From positions 5,001 through 69,000 of the forward strand of contig RDZY01000008.1 in assembly GCA_004294135.1 (NCBI GenBank): a stretch of DNA of 64,000 nucleotides, written 5' to 3'. The position numbers and the translations under genes were made by a program. Below the pieces are notes generated by a model. It worked only from the letters and a program-made list of their open reading frames with translations, ran no database searches and had not been told where the DNA came from. Shown here in pieces: positions 1-11,700 of this stretch. Position 1 is the stretch's first letter; every line of letters starts with the position of its first letter. The stretch is from Sphingobacteriia bacterium (lineage in GTDB: Bacteria > Bacteroidota > Bacteroidia > Chitinophagales > Chitinophagaceae).

Positions 1-1851
1 GGTAAGCTGGTGAAGCAGACCAAAAACTCGAACGGCACTCGCACAGATAACTGGGTGATGAACCAACCCCATGCTCCTTATCTTTTCTTTATTGGCGTAG
101 GCGACTATGCCGTTGTTAAAGACAGTTACAAGGGCAAAGAAGTGAATTATTATGTAGAGAAAGCATACGAAAAAGTAGCTCGGAAAATTTTCGGCTATAC
201 CCCTGAAATGATGCAATTTTTCTCGGAGAAATTAGGTGTTGAATATCCTTGGGTAAAATACAGTCAAATTGTTGGTCGCGATTATGTGAGTGGTGCCATG
301 GAAAATACTACTGCCACCCTTCACCAAGAATCTGCGCAACAAGATGCGCGTGAGCTGACTGATAGAAATAGCTGGGAAAGTACCATTGCGCACGAATTAT
401 TTCACCAATGGTTTGGTGATTATGTTACGGCAGAAAGCTGGAGTAATCTTACTGTGAATGAAAGCTTCGCCGATTACAGTCAACTACTTTGGTTCGAATA
501 CAAGTATGGCAAAGATGAAGCTGCTTTTGAAAACTGGAGTTCTATGCAGAGTTATTTGGGCAGCCGCAACGATGCCAGCAAAGACCTAGTTCGTTTCTTT
601 TACAATAGTCAAGAAGATATGTTTGACCTTGTTAGTTACCAGAAAGGCGGTCGCATTTTACATATGCTCAGAAGTTTTGTAGGTGACGATGCTTTTTTTA
701 AATCGCTTCACAAATACTTGACCGATAATAAGTTTGGCACTGGTAGTGGTCACAAACTGCGACTCGCTTTTGAATCTGTTACGGGCAAGGACCTGAACTG
801 GTTTTTTAACCAATGGTATTTTGGAAACGGCCATCCCAAACTTGATATCAGTTATGGTTATGATGAGGCTACCAAACAGGCTGCTGTTTTCTTAAAGCAA
901 ACACAAGCAGATAAATTATTTAAACTTCCTGTTACCATAGATGTATATGAAGGCGCTGCTAAAAAAAGATATATGGTTTGGGCTTCTAACAAAGCTGATA
1001 CTTTTTACTTTCCAGCAAATACCAAACCTTCTTTGGTGAATGTAGATGCATTGAAATTATTATTAGCTGAGAAAAAAGACGCAAAGTCACTACTTGAATT
1101 TGCACACCAATTTAAATATGGTGGCGCATATTTAGATAGAAGAGAAGCCGTTGATTTTGCATCAAAAAATAGCAGCGACCCTATTGCCTACAAAATAATA
1201 GCAGATGCACTGAGCGACCCATTTTATAGAATTAGGATGAAAGCATTGGGTAGCTTTGGATCTGCTAAAGTAGATGATATTACACTTGCCAAAATTGAAT
1301 CTATTGCCAATAACGACCCTTCTAAATTTGCCAGAGCAGATGCCCTACAGTTTTTGGGGAAATTAAAAAATTCTGCTTACGAAACCATGTTTACCAAAGC
1401 TGTTTACGATTCTTCCTATACCGTTGCCGGTGCTGCTTTAGAGGCGTTGAATCTGCTGGACGGGAAGAAAGCATTTTCTGTTGCTAATGAATTGCTAAAG
1501 ACGGTGAATAAGGGGCGACTAAATGCTGCCATCACCACCGTAATTATTGCCAATGGCGACGAATCTTCCTATGATTTTATTATGGGCAGCTTCAATAAAA
1601 TGCCATTGTCGCAGGTTAAATTCACTGCCTTAGGCTCTTTGTCAGAATTTCTTGCAAAAGTAACAGATGCCGCTAAATTCAAGGCTGGAATAGATGCTAT
1701 GGCCAGTTTTAGAGATGAAATACCTCAACAAGCAAGGGCACAAACGGATGCATATATCAATAATGTTGTTTTAAAGGGACTCGCCGCCAAAAAAGAAGCA
1801 GCGGGAGCACAAGAACTTGCTGATTATGTGAAAAGTAAATTACCTAAATAA
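1..1851 (+). CDS. M1 family metallo-aminopeptidase, 5' end cut by window
   Basis: The reading frame is open from base 1, so the true start and the N-terminal domain lie outside the window. Numbering from the GTG at 10, the substrate-binding motif GAMEN is at about 95-99 and the zinc motif HELFH at 128-132. The third zinc ligand, NE at 151, sits exactly 19 residues after the second His, as in HEXXH-X18-E. M1 enzymes remove N-terminal residues from peptides, and Bacteroidota versions are often exported. The C-terminal half (from about residue 380) is helical and repeat-like, as in the HEAT/ERAP-type C-terminal domains of the family. The gene converges on the next one, with a shared hairpin between them. 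Family call secure; substrate and location unknown because the N-terminus is missing. Confidence 0.93.
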   Translation, partial: GKLVKQTKNSNGTRTDNWVMNQPHAPYLFFIGVGDYAVVKDSYKGKEVNYYVEKAYEKVARKIFGYTPEMMQFFSEKLGVEYPWVKYSQIVGRDYVSGAMENTTATLHQESAQQDARELTDRNSWESTIAHELFHQWFGDYVTAESWSNLTVNESFADYSQLLWFEYKYGKDEAAFENWSSMQSYLGSRNDASKDLVRFFYNSQEDMFDLVSYQKGGRILHMLRSFVGDDAFFKSLHKYLTDNKFGTGSGHKLRLAFESVTGKDLNWFFNQWYFGNGHPKLDISYGYDEATKQAAVFLKQTQADKLFKLPVTIDVYEGAAKKRYMVWASNKADTFYFPANTKPSLVNVDALKLLLAEKKDAKSLLEFAHQFKYGGAYLDRREAVDFASKNSSDPIAYKIIADALSDPFYRIRMKALGSFGSAKVDDITLAKIESIANNDPSKFARADALQFLGKLKNSAYETMFTKAVYDSSYTVAGAALEALNLLDGKKAFSVANELLKTVNKGRLNAAITTVIIANGDESSYDFIMGSFNKMPLSQVKFTALGSLSEFLAKVTDAAKFKAGIDAMASFRDEIPQQARAQTDAYINNVVLKGLAAKKEAAGAQELADYVKSKLPK

Positions 1852-1871
1852 GATGGTAGACGGTGGACGGT

Positions 1872-1908
1872 AAACGGTAGATATTCTATCTTTTATCGTC
1901 TACCGTTT
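1872..1908. terminator. Bidirectional hairpin between convergent genes
   Basis: AAACGGTAGA (1872-1881) pairs with TCTACCGTTT (1899-1908) across a 17-nt loop and is followed by T residues on the plus strand. It lies between the peptidase stop and the stop codon of the minus-strand gene, which it overlaps, so it can serve both transcripts. Confidence 0.6.
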
Positions 1909-2697
1909 TTCTTCAACTTTCAAGCTCGACTTTATCGTTACCCTAACAGGTATTTTTGAGCCATTTATTGCTGTTGATCCCGTTAACAGTGTATTGCTTT
2001 CTTCTGTTTTCAATACCCCACTTTTTGTATTATACCACCTAGTGGCGCGCAATATTCCTTTTAATTGCTGCACAAGTCCCGTATTATTTTGCTGAAATTT
2101 TTGGCGAATAACCATATCAGCATATACCGTAATTGCAATGGAGTCGGCAGTGATTTTGCTGATCAGGTATTGATATATTATTTTACTGCTATCAGTGTGG
2201 GTAGAATCTATCCAATTATATCCAAGTTTAGGATGGGCAACGGAGAAGAAATATTTACCAGCATCTTCATCTGACAAATACAATGCCGCAGGAGTAGTAT
2301 CTGAAGTAGGAATGGCGTGGTTATTTACCACATTAATATAGACTGGAATATTGAGCAGGTTTTTTATCCACTTTAATTCGTCATTGTTCAACCCGCTGGT
2401 ATCATTAGAATTGAAGGATTGCTCCTGTGCCCAAGCCAGCATTTTTCCGCTGATATAAGTGGTAATTGCTTTTAATTGATACCCTGTTTCGTGAAGGGAT
2501 TCTACGGTATAATTTACTTGGGTAATCCTATCGGATTGCATCAACATTTGCGCCTGTGCAATATGCATTTCAGTATTGATTTGTTGGGTATGAACAACAC
2601 TAAATACTTGCTGAAGCTGGGGTATTTTCACCTGCGCAAATGCCTCCACAGCAACAACTATACCTACAAACAATAAAAATATACGAGACCATAGCAT
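1900..2697 (-). CDS. Secreted protein of unknown function
   Basis: The 265-residue product starts with a clear Sec signal peptide: a hydrophobic core of about 15 residues ending in AFA-Q near residue 21. The rest is soluble, with alternating polar and hydrophobic stretches compatible with a beta-rich fold. The C-terminal 60 residues (RWYNTKSGVL ... KIPVRVTIKSSL) faintly recall the end of DUF6263-like periplasmic proteins, but I do not recognise the family firmly. It lies 14 bp downstream of the TPM-domain gene, so it is probably the last gene of the LemA/TPM operon and may act in the envelope. Confidence 0.7.
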   Translation of the reverse strand: MLWSRIFLLFVGIVVAVEAFAQVKIPQLQQVFSVVHTQQINTEMHIAQAQMLMQSDRITQVNYTVESLHETGYQLKAITTYISGKMLAWAQEQSFNSNDTSGLNNDELKWIKNLLNIPVYINVVNNHAIPTSDTTPAALYLSDEDAGKYFFSVAHPKLGYNWIDSTHTDSSKIIYQYLISKITADSIAITVYADMVIRQKFQQNNTGLVQQLKGILRATRWYNTKSGVLKTEESNTLLTGSTAINGSKIPVRVTIKSSLKVEEKR

Positions 2698-2711
2698 ACT
2701 GTAAATATACG

Positions 2712-3479
2712 TTACCAGCTACCTCCAGCACCACCACCGCCACTACTACCTCCCCCAAATCCGCCAAAACCACCGCTGTCGCCACCCCCAAATCCGCCAC
2801 CACCTCTTCCGCCTCCTAATAAAGTAGACCATAATAAGGCTTCTGCAACATTTCCAGCACCTCTGCGACTCATCATTCCGCCGCCTTTTCCACCACCTCT
2901 ACCAGCACCGAGAATAAAAATAACTACCATCAAAATCACAATAAAAGTAATCATGGAGTTCCCTTTTTTACCCGATCGCCTCTCTCGCTTCTCTTTGTAT
3001 TCTCCTACAGCCGCTTTTGTGAGTGCATCAATTGCTTGATCAATCCCTTTAAAATAATCTTTTTGCTTAAAGGCTGGCACTATTTCATTTCTATAAATAC
3101 TAGAAGCTGTAATATCTGGAATAGCACCCTCCAATCCATAGCCTATTTCTATCTTTACTTTTCTATCTTCTATGGATGCTAGAATCAATATCCCATTGTT
3201 GGTCTTCTTATTTCCAATACCCCAATCCCTAAATAGTTTTAGGGCATATTCTTCCACCGCATTCCCATCTAAACTGGGGATAAGCACCACTACAATTTGA
3301 TTGGATGAACTATCATCTAAAGCCACCAGTTTCTGCTCCAAAAAAGCAACCTGTTCTTTGGAAAGCACACCAGCAGCATCATTCACCAATCTTGGAGGGT
3401 TGGGCTTGGGTAATATATTTTGAGCGAAGGCCGTAAACCCGACCATTAACAAAAGGAGTAAGACCAAATATTTCTTCAT
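2712..3479 (-). CDS. TPM-domain protein, YgcG type, with Gly-rich tail
   Basis: 255 residues: signal peptide (1-19, ending FAQ), a TPM/YgcG domain (about 30-160, with VNDAAGVLS, then VVVLIPSLDGN and GIGNKKTNNGILIL), a basic linker, one membrane helix (about 176-192, ITFIVILMVVIFIL) and a Gly/Ser-rich tail of GGFGGG repeats ending in GGSW. The family (also called TLP18.3/Psb32/MOLO-1) is membrane-anchored with the TPM domain outside the cytoplasm. The Gly-rich end is typical of the YgcG subgroup. It follows the smaller TPM gene, separated by a strong hairpin, and belongs to the LemA cluster. Exact biochemical role unknown. Confidence 0.9.
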   Translation of the reverse strand: MKKYLVLLLLLMVGFTAFAQNILPKPNPPRLVNDAAGVLSKEQVAFLEQKLVALDDSSSNQIVVVLIPSLDGNAVEEYALKLFRDWGIGNKKTNNGILILASIEDRKVKIEIGYGLEGAIPDITASSIYRNEIVPAFKQKDYFKGIDQAIDALTKAAVGEYKEKRERRSGKKGNSMITFIVILMVVIFILGAGRGGGKGGGMMSRRGAGNVAEALLWSTLLGGGRGGGGFGGGDSGGFGGFGGGSSGGGGAGGSW

Positions 3480-3493
3480 AGTATAACAGTGAC

Positions 3494-3520
3494 AAAGCCC
3501 CTCCTTAGTAGAGGGGCTTT
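3494..3520 (-). terminator. Intercistronic hairpin inside the LemA/TPM operon
   Basis: AAAGCCCCTC (3494-3503) and GAGGGGCTTT (3511-3520) form a perfect 10-bp stem with a 7-nt loop, 3 bp after the stop of the upstream TPM gene. There is no long T-run, so it may be a partial terminator or an RNA-stabilising hairpin that lowers expression of the downstream genes. Confidence 0.6.
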
Positions 3521-3523
3521 GGA

Positions 3524-3985
3524 TTATTTTCCAAAAACAATATCATCTAGCAGTTCATTCTTATCGCCCTTTTCGTCGTAAGGGAAATGGGTTTCTAATG
3601 CAGTACCTATATCTGCTATAATTTGTACAATTCCTGGTACAAAATATTGTTGGTTGAATTGAGCCAACATTTTATCTACCGCATTTTTCCAAAATATATC
3701 CCCTACAATTTTATGAATTCCCTGATCTCCATAAACAGCCAGCCGATGATCTTCCATAGCCAGATAAAGCAATACCCCATTGCGAGCAGCGGTTTGATCC
3801 ATCTTTAATTTAAAGAAAATCTGACCTGCTCTCTGTACAGGATCGGCTTTAGGACATTTGGCTTCAACGTATATCCTAACTTCACCACTGGTGCGCTGTT
3901 CGGCTTTGCGGATGGCTTCAACGATGGTATCTTTTTCCGCTGGAGAAAAATACTCCACCTGCTTTTTCTTAAATAGTCCGAACAT
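3524..3985 (-). CDS. Small cytosolic-type TPM-domain protein
   Basis: 153 residues with no signal peptide; the TPM domain fills the protein (KDTIVEAIRKAEQRTSGEVRIYVEAKC near the start, NGVLLYLAMEDHRLAVYGD in the middle, ALETHFPYDEKGDKNELLDDI at the end). This short form typically sits between lemA and a YgcG-type TPM gene in Bacteroidota, as here: 9 bp after lemA. The trio is commonly found together, and a shared envelope role is inferred. Function unproven. Confidence 0.87.
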   Translation of the reverse strand: MFGLFKKKQVEYFSPAEKDTIVEAIRKAEQRTSGEVRIYVEAKCPKADPVQRAGQIFFKLKMDQTAARNGVLLYLAMEDHRLAVYGDQGIHKIVGDIFWKNAVDKMLAQFNQQYFVPGIVQIIADIGTALETHFPYDEKGDKNELLDDIVFGK

Positions 3986-3994
3986 AAATAGCGT

Positions 3995-4585
3995 TTAGAA
4001 TTTTACTTCAGGAGCTTTTTCTGATCCTACTTCAGCCTTGAATCCTTCTTTTACTTTAAAGCCAGTTAATCCTGCCAAAATATTCATTGGAAATGAACGA
4101 GCTTTAATATTGTATTCCGCAATTGCAGCATTGAAATCGTTTCTAGAAACTTTAATTCTATTTTCTGTTCCTTCTAGCTGCGCCTGCAAACCACGAAATG
4201 CTTCGTTGGCACGTAATGTAGGATAGTTCTCAGTCACCATCAATAAGCGGCCTAAAGCTTGAGATAATTGACCTTGAGAAGCCTGAAATTCTTGTAATTT
4301 TTCAGGAGTAAGATCTTTCGCATCTACTTTCATCTGCGTAGCACTTGCCCTTGCTTTCACCACATTTTCTAGGGTTGACTGTTCAAAATTTGCTTCGCCT
4401 TTTACGGTATTCACCAAATTGGGAATCAGGTCTGCCCTTCGCTGATAGTCGCTTTGCACATTATTCCATGCTTTATTTACGGTCTCGTCCTGTGTTACTA
4501 AACCATTATAACCGTTGCAGCCACATCCTCCTAATAAAAGGACTAAGCCGGCAATTACAATCAGGGTAATGTTTTTTGTGCTCAT
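3995..4585 (-). CDS. LemA family protein, probable lipoprotein
   Basis: 196 residues. The N-terminus has a hydrophobic segment ending LLLGGC (Cys21), a likely lipobox. The LemA core follows: NGLVTQDETVNKAWNNVQSDYQRRADLIPNLVNTVKG is the family signature, then long helices (TLENVVKARASATQM, LGRLLMVTENYPTLRAN, LEGTENRIKVSRNDFN) and the terminal NILAGLTGF motif. First gene of a minus-strand operon with two TPM proteins and a secreted protein. LemA proteins are membrane-anchored helical bundles of unclear function. Confidence 0.95.
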   Translation of the reverse strand: MSTKNITLIVIAGLVLLLGGCGCNGYNGLVTQDETVNKAWNNVQSDYQRRADLIPNLVNTVKGEANFEQSTLENVVKARASATQMKVDAKDLTPEKLQEFQASQGQLSQALGRLLMVTENYPTLRANEAFRGLQAQLEGTENRIKVSRNDFNAAIAEYNIKARSFPMNILAGLTGFKVKEGFKAEVGSEKAPEVKF

Positions 4586-4715
4586 AATAATTGATAATTT
4601 GATGTAAATTAAATGTTTATTGCTTGATTTAGGTATTTATAGCAACAAAAATGCCATATAATGAATTATGACGGAATGACGGTGGCATTTAAGAAAATAG
4701 TGATTTAATAGGGAG

Positions 4716-4747
4716 TTGAGTCTATATTCCTTTTTCACCTATTTTTG
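4716..4747 (+). promoter_or_regulatory. Bacteroidota-type promoter for sucD
   Basis: TATTTTTG at 4740-4747 matches the -7 consensus TAnnTTTG, and TTGA at 4716-4719 sits 20 bp upstream, where the -33 TTTG box is expected. The sucD start codon is 29 bp further on. Confidence 0.6.
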
Positions 4748-4776
4748 CGGCAAAATAAATAAATCTCCGAAAAGCT

Positions 4777-5649
4777 ATGTCAGTACTTATAAATAAACAT
4801 TCGAAAGTAATTGTTCAAGGTTTTACTGGAACTGAAGGCAGTTTCCACGCTTCGCAGATGATTGAATACGGAACCAATGTGGTTGGTGGTGTTACCCCTA
4901 ATAAAGGGGGTACTTCACACTTAGACAGGCCTGTTTTCAATACCGTAGCCGATGCAGTTAAACAAACTGGCGCTGATGTAAGTATCATTTTTGTGCCCCC
5001 TGCTTTTGCAGCAGATGCTATTATGGAAGCTACAGACGCTGGAATTGCGCTTGTAATTTGTATTACAGAAGGCATTCCTGTAATGGATATGGTGAAAGTG
5101 AAAAATTATTTACAAGGAAGTAATACCCGTTTAATTGGGCCTAATTGCCCTGGCGTTATTACTGCTGGCGAAGCCAAAGTAGGTATTATGCCCGGCTTTA
5201 TTTTCAAACCGGGAAGAATTGGTATAGTATCTAAAAGTGGTACCCTTACTTATGAAGCCGCCGATCAAGCCGTAAAAGCTGGCTTGGGTATCAGCACTGC
5301 CATTGGTATTGGTGGCGACCCAATTATCGGCACCCCCACTAAAGATGCGGTTGAATTATTAATGAATGATCCTGAAACCGATGGGATCATTATGATTGGT
5401 GAAATTGGAGGTAGTATGGAAGCAGAAGCCGCACTTTGGATTAAAGACCATAAAACCAAACCAGTTGTAGGTTTTATTGCAGGCCAAACGGCTCCTCCAG
5501 GAAGAAGAATGGGTCACGCTGGTGCCATTGTAGGAGGTGCGGATGATACCGCTGCTGCCAAAATGAAGATCATGGCTGAGTGTGGTATTGAAGTAGTTGC
5601 CAGTCCCGCTGATATCGGCAAGACCATGGCTGCTGCACTGAAAAAATAA
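4777..5649 (+). CDS. sucD: Succinyl-CoA synthetase (ligase) alpha subunit
   Basis: 290 residues, the usual length. The CoA-binding N-terminus ([17 protein letters not shown]) is intact. The phosphohistidine site is in [13 protein letters not shown], His247 here (His246 in E. coli). The enzyme interconverts succinyl-CoA and succinate with nucleotide formation in the TCA cycle, as a complex with the beta subunit SucC. sucC is not next to it, so the beta subunit must lie elsewhere. Own promoter upstream and a strong terminator downstream: monocistronic. Confidence 0.97.
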   Translation: MSVLINKHSKVIVQGFTGTEGSFHASQMIEYGTNVVGGVTPNKGGTSHLDRPVFNTVADAVKQTGADVSIIFVPPAFAADAIMEATDAGIALVICITEGIPVMDMVKVKNYLQGSNTRLIGPNCPGVITAGEAKVGIMPGFIFKPGRIGIVSKSGTLTYEAADQAVKAGLGISTAIGIGGDPIIGTPTKDAVELLMNDPETDGIIMIGEIGGSMEAEAALWIKDHKTKPVVGFIAGQTAPPGRRMGHAGAIVGGADDTAAAKMKIMAECGIEVVASPADIGKTMAAALKK

Positions 5650-5670
5650 ACGATAATCAATTGTTAATAT

Positions 5671-5705
5671 AAGCCCGTTCTGTTACACAGCTACGGGCTT
5701 TTTTA
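5671..5705 (+). terminator. Rho-independent terminator of sucD
   Basis: AAGCCCGT (5671-5678) pairs with ACGGGCTT (5693-5700), followed by TTTTA. It starts 21 bp after the sucD stop. Confidence 0.85.
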
Positions 5706-5759
5706 TTGAATATACCTTCTCTTTGCATCCTAGTGACTATTACACCTTAAATTAAGCGC

Positions 5760-8700
5760 ATGCCCAATAAATTATTTTTATTATTCCTGCTTTCTTTCTC
5801 CTTTCAATTTTCGTATGCCCAACAAAGTGATACCAGTTATACCCAACAATGGAATGAGATTGACAGTTTAATGATTATACAACAACTTCCGAAATCTGCG
5901 TTAGCTAAAATAAATGAGTTGTATATTAAAGCTAAAAATGAAAAGCAATCCGCGCAAATCATTAAATGCAAATTATATCAGTTGAGCTTGGAAGAACAAA
6001 TAAGTGATCCAAATCCCAATAGCTCTATCCTTATTTTACGAAAAGAGATAGTCGCCACTAGTGATCCTGTTCAATTGGCGATACTGCAAACCATTCTTGC
6101 CAAACAATACCTAAAGCATTATAATGAAGCAAGATGGATGATCTTTCAACGCAAAAAAAACAATGCAGTTAACAAGGATGATATCAATACATGGACGGCT
6201 GATGATTTTGAAAAAACGGTGGACAGCCTTTTCCAATTTGCACTCATGCCGGCTTATGCACTACAACAAGTAAACACCCGTTTTTACCATGCCATTATTT
6301 TAAAGGGATCTGACAGCACGCATCCCAATAATTTGTTTGACTTAATTAGTGCCGAAGCCATTGAGTATTACCAGCAATCCTATATTTTTTCTAGAACCGC
6401 ACTGCGTGCTTCAAAAATAAATGACACACGCACACTTGCTAGTGCCGATATTTTTATGGAGGCTGATTTTACTGGATCTACTTTAAATTCCAATACTTGG
6501 AAAGCCGTTCGCCTTTATCAACAACGCTTGCGCAATCGTAAAAACGATTCCGATAAAACCCTATTTATTCAAGTAAATATGGAAAGAATTAAATGGATTA
6601 ACAGCATTGTCTCTTTCCCTCAAAAAGAAAGAATATATGAAGCATCCTTACTTGAAATTACTTCACAATACCCATTATTTTCAGCTTCTATTCAAGCTTG
6701 GTATTTGCTGGCTGAGCAGTATTTTAACAGAGCACGATCATACAACCCCCTCGCCGATACTACCAACAGATACGCTTATAATAAATCACTCGAATATATA
6801 GATGCCGCTAAAAAAATCTATGCTAAAGAAGTCTGGGAAAAAAGTGGACTCTACCGTTTACAAGTTCAAATTTTGGGGAAGAAAAGCCATACAGAAGTAG
6901 AAAAAATAAATGCCCCTAATACCTCATTCAGGGCATTGGTTCACTACAGAAATACAGATACACTTTATGCAAGAATTATAAAAATTGATCCGAAAAAATT
7001 ATTGAGAAATAACTACACGGATGAATACTGGAAAATATTCACCTCATTAAATACATTCAAAGTTTTTTCACAAGCATTACCTCCAACCAACGATCACCAA
7101 GCGCATAGTGTTGAAATTAAAATAGATGGATTAGCCAATGGCAATTATTTGCTGCTCACCAGTACTAGCAAAGAATTTATACCCCAGAAAGAAGACTTAT
7201 CTGCTTCCTTTTTTAACATATCTAACCTTACTTATTTTAGAGAAAACAATCGCGTTTTTGTCCGCGAATTAACCAATGGAAAAGCGGTTTCAAATGCCGC
7301 AGTTACCATCTATTCAGTAGACAGAACAAATTATCAATCTACTAAAATAAACGGTAGTACCGAGTATAAGACTGATGAAAAGGGTAGTTTTAAATTTGCT
7401 TTTTCAAGCAATTATAGACAGTACTATTTGTTTGAAATTAAAAAAAGAAAAGAGTATCTCTTTTTTGATGAGCTTGAAAACATCAATTTACCATACGACA
7501 ACTTAGATGATGGTATTCAAAAAGCTATGGCATTTGAAAAAAACACCAAAAGAATTTTCTTTTTCACCGATCGCTCTTTGTACAGACCCGGGCAATTGGT
7601 TTATTTTAAAGGCATAGCTATTACCAAAGATTATACTACAAAACGCAGTAAATTAGTAATAGATAAAAACCCATTGACTGTTTTTCTAAAAGATGTAAAT
7701 GGGAAACGAGTGGACTCCGCTGTTTTTTCTTTAAATGAATACGGTTCATTTGCAGGCCAATTTAAATTGCCCCAACAATTACTAACGGGACAGTTTAGTA
7801 TTGAACTACCCGAGTACAACCAGTCCGCTACTTATTTTGCTGTGGAAGAATACAAGCTACCAAAATTTAGTGTAGTATTTAACAAGTCCACTAAAAGCCA
7901 TCCATTAAACGACAGTCTCCATATAACTGGCTCAGCCACTGCTTATGCTGGCAATGCTATTAATGGTGGAAAAGTAGTTTATACAATCAGACAAAATAGT
8001 TCGGTTATAAGTCCCTTCAATAAAAGCATCTATCCCCCATCTTCCGATATTGAAATAGTTAGTGGCGAGACCATCACAGATGAAAAGGGGAATTTCACCA
8101 TCGCATTTAAAGCAGGATATGATGAACCTATAAGCGACTTAGAAATAAATTTGTACTACCATATAGAAGCTACTATTACCGATTTAAATGGAGAAAGTAT
8201 TACTAGCATTACCACAGCCAATGCAAGTAATGCTACCATAAAATTATCGATACAAAATTCTATGGTCATAGAAAAAAATGCATTTAAGCATATCATCGCG
8301 ACTGCATTCAACAACAATGGCTACAAAGAAAATACTGCAATTACCATCTCCCTTTTAAAAACAAAAACCCCTGAAACGGCTATTAGAAAACGTTATTGGA
8401 GTAAGCCCGATCAGTTTTTATTTACTGAACCCGAATACCACCAATATTTTCCTTACGACGAATACAATAATGAAATGGATCAATCTGGTTGGCCACTAAC
8501 GCTTTTAATGCAGCAGACCAAAGCTTTGAATACAGATACTATTGCTATTCAAGATGGTATAATTGAAGCGGGTGTTTATAAAATAATGGCGACTGCAACT
8601 GATTCTCTTGGAAAAAAAATAAATAGTTTTCTGTTTGTCGCGGTATACGATAGCGCACTAAAAAAAATACCATTCCCAACTTATCAGTTTCATACGGCTG

Positions 8701-11700
8701 TTTCAAGTACCGCAAAACCGGGCGATACCGCCGTATTTATGAATGGTACTTCATTTACCAATATACCTATTATTAGAAAAATAAAAAGAGAATATCAAAA
8801 AAGCGACGAGTATAGCTACTTTAAAGCGGGCACACTAGAAGCGCTCCAATTTGTTCCCCAAGAAAAAGACAGGGGTAATATTATTATAACGGATGCATAC
8901 GTTTATCATGGCCGCTTTTATACCAACCAATACAGGGTGATGGTACCGTTTACGAATAAGCAATTACAAATAAAATACAGTACCCATCGCAGTAGTTATG
9001 AACCGGGCAGCAAAGAAAAATTCAGCCTAGAAGTGAGTGGTGAAAACAGTGTGCAGCAGGCCGCGGAATTATTAACGGGCATGTATGATGCCAGCTTAGA
9101 CGCCATAAAACCGCATGGTTGGTTCAATCCCAATATATGGGAATCATTAAATTGGAGTAGTAGCTTTGTTAGCAACCTTTTTGCGATAGGAGAAACGCGA
9201 CAAAACGGTTGGCTCTATCCCAATATTCCCGAAGACTATTTTAGCAGAAATATATTGGCAGCTTCGGGTGAAGAACTTTGGAATGGAAGTCACCATGAAC
9301 CGTTTAATAGGGGAATGGCCGATACTAAAATAATTGAAATCCAGCGGTTTGCATTCAGTACTAAAAGTGAAGAAGGAATCAAACAAAAATCTATACAAAT
9401 AAGGGGTGTCAATACCATATCCAATAGTGAAAAAGCAGCATCACTAATAAATGGAGAAAAGGAGAACGGCGTCGTTATTGAAAAAGATGAAGCAGGAATG
9501 CCGCCTGAACAAATCAGAAAAAACTTTAACGAGACCGCTTTCTTTTTTCCGCAATTACAAGCCGATAGTACGGGTAAGTTCAGTTTTAATTTTACTTTGC
9601 CAGATGCAGTGTCCAAATGGAAATGGATGAGTATTGCGCATACCAAAGACCTTGCTTTTGGCAGTAATAGCGAGACCATTCTTACCCAAAAAATACTTAT
9701 GGTACAACCGAATGCTCCCCGTTTTTTGAGAGAAGGTGATCGAATGGAATTCAGCACTAAAATTGCCAACCTCAGCAATAAAGAATTAACGGGCACCATT
9801 ACATTAGAATTACTTGATGCTGCCACTAACAAATCGGTTGATGGTTGGTTTCAAAATGTATTTCCACAACAATATTTTACATCAGCCGCTGGCCAATCTG
9901 CTGTTGTTAAATTCCCCATACAAATTCCCTACAGTTTTAATAAGCCGCTTATCTGGAGAATAGTAGCCAGAGCAGATCATTACAGCGATGGAGAAGAAAA
10001 TACCATACCTGTACTTACAAACCGACAATTGGTGACCGAAAGCCTTCCTATTTTTTTACAAAAAGATACCACCAGAATATTTTCATTTACCAAACTCCTC
10101 AATAACAAAAGCGAAAGCTTGGTGAATCAATCCCTTACGGTTGAATACACCACCAACCCCATCTGGAATGCAGTGCAAGCCCTTCCCTATTTAATGGAAT
10201 ATCCTTATGAGTGTGCAGAACAAAATTTCAACCGACTTTACGCCAATTTATTAGGGGCTTATATTGTTGATAAAAATACCCGCATCAAGTCAATTTTTGC
10301 AAAATGGAAGAACGATTCAAGTGCATTAATAAGTCAACTCGAAAAAAACGAAACCCTTAAGCAAGTAATTTTACAAGAAACGCCTTGGGTATTAGAAGCA
10401 GAAAATGAAGCCAGACAAAAGCAACAAATTGCTTTACTATTCAACGCAATTCGACTTGAAGAGCAAACCGATAAATGGATTCTTGAACTGGAACAATTGC
10501 AATTGACCAATGGTGGATTCCCTTGGTTTAAAGGTGGTAATACCGATAAATATATTACCAATTATATACTTACAGGTATTGGTAAATTAAAAAGACTGGG
10601 TGCATTATCACCTAATATTGCATTGCGTTTGAGACCGATTTTAGTAAAAGCAATTCAGTTCATGGATCAACAAATTGCGAATGATTTTAAAGAACTTAAA
10701 CTGGATAAAAATTTCCGTACACAGCAATCCATTTACGGCCCAAGCATCGAATATCTTTTCATGCGAAGTTTCTTTAGCGATATTGCCAATCAATCTGCCG
10801 AAGCTCATCAATTCTTTTATGACCAAGGAAAAAAATACTGGAACAAACAGAACACTTATTATCAAGCAATGCTGGCACTGATTTACCATCGCAATAAAGA
10901 AGAAAAAATGGCCTTGCAAAATATACTTCCTTCCTTATTAGAGCAGACCATCGTGAACCCCGAACAGGGCATGTATTGGAAAACAACTTATGCAAACAGT
11001 TGGTATCAATCGCCCATTATACACCAAGCTATGATGATTAGTTGCTTCAGTGAAATAAATGAACAGGAAAGAAATAAAGCGACTGCACAATCCATCAACG
11101 CAATGCGCAATTGGCTGATATTGAACAAGCAGACCAATCATTGGAACACCACCATTGCAACAGCAGACGCCTGTTATGCCATTTTACTGAACGGAAGCGA
11201 CTGGTTGAATAGCGGCAGAACGGTGAATATTCAATTGGGTAAATTAAATATCAATGGCAGTGAAGAAAACAAAGAAGCAGGCAGTAGTTATTTCAAAAAA
11301 AGAATAGATGGTGCGCAAATAATCCCTGAAATGGGGAAAATAAAAATTACCGTAAAAACTGCTGAACCATCAACCCAGCCATCTTATGGAGCGGTACATT
11401 GGAAGTATTTTGAAGACTTAGATAAAATTACCCCTGCTGCTTCGCCCTTATTACTGAGCAAAGAATTATTGGTAGAACGCAAGGATAGTACTGGTAAAAC
11501 TTGGATGGTGCTGAAAGAAAATGAAGCAGTGAAAATAGGTGCTAAAATAATGGTGCGTATGGTATTGAAGGCGGATAGAGATATGGAATACCTGCACCTA
11601 AAAGATCTTCGTGCTGCGGCCACGGAACCAATGAATACACTTAGTGGTTATAAATGGCAGGAAGCACTTGGTTATTATGAAAGTACTAAAGACGTGAGTA

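Noticed and set aside
2712..2900. Tandem-repeat or CRISPR-like pattern in the Gly-rich TPM tail
   Set aside because: It is in-frame coding of GGFGGG repeats with irregular units and no spacers.
9290..9832. 180-codon open frame on the minus strand inside the alpha-2-macroglobulin gene
   Set aside because: Antisense to a strongly supported coding frame with conserved motifs, and its peptide is Ser/Ile/Phe-rich without family features.
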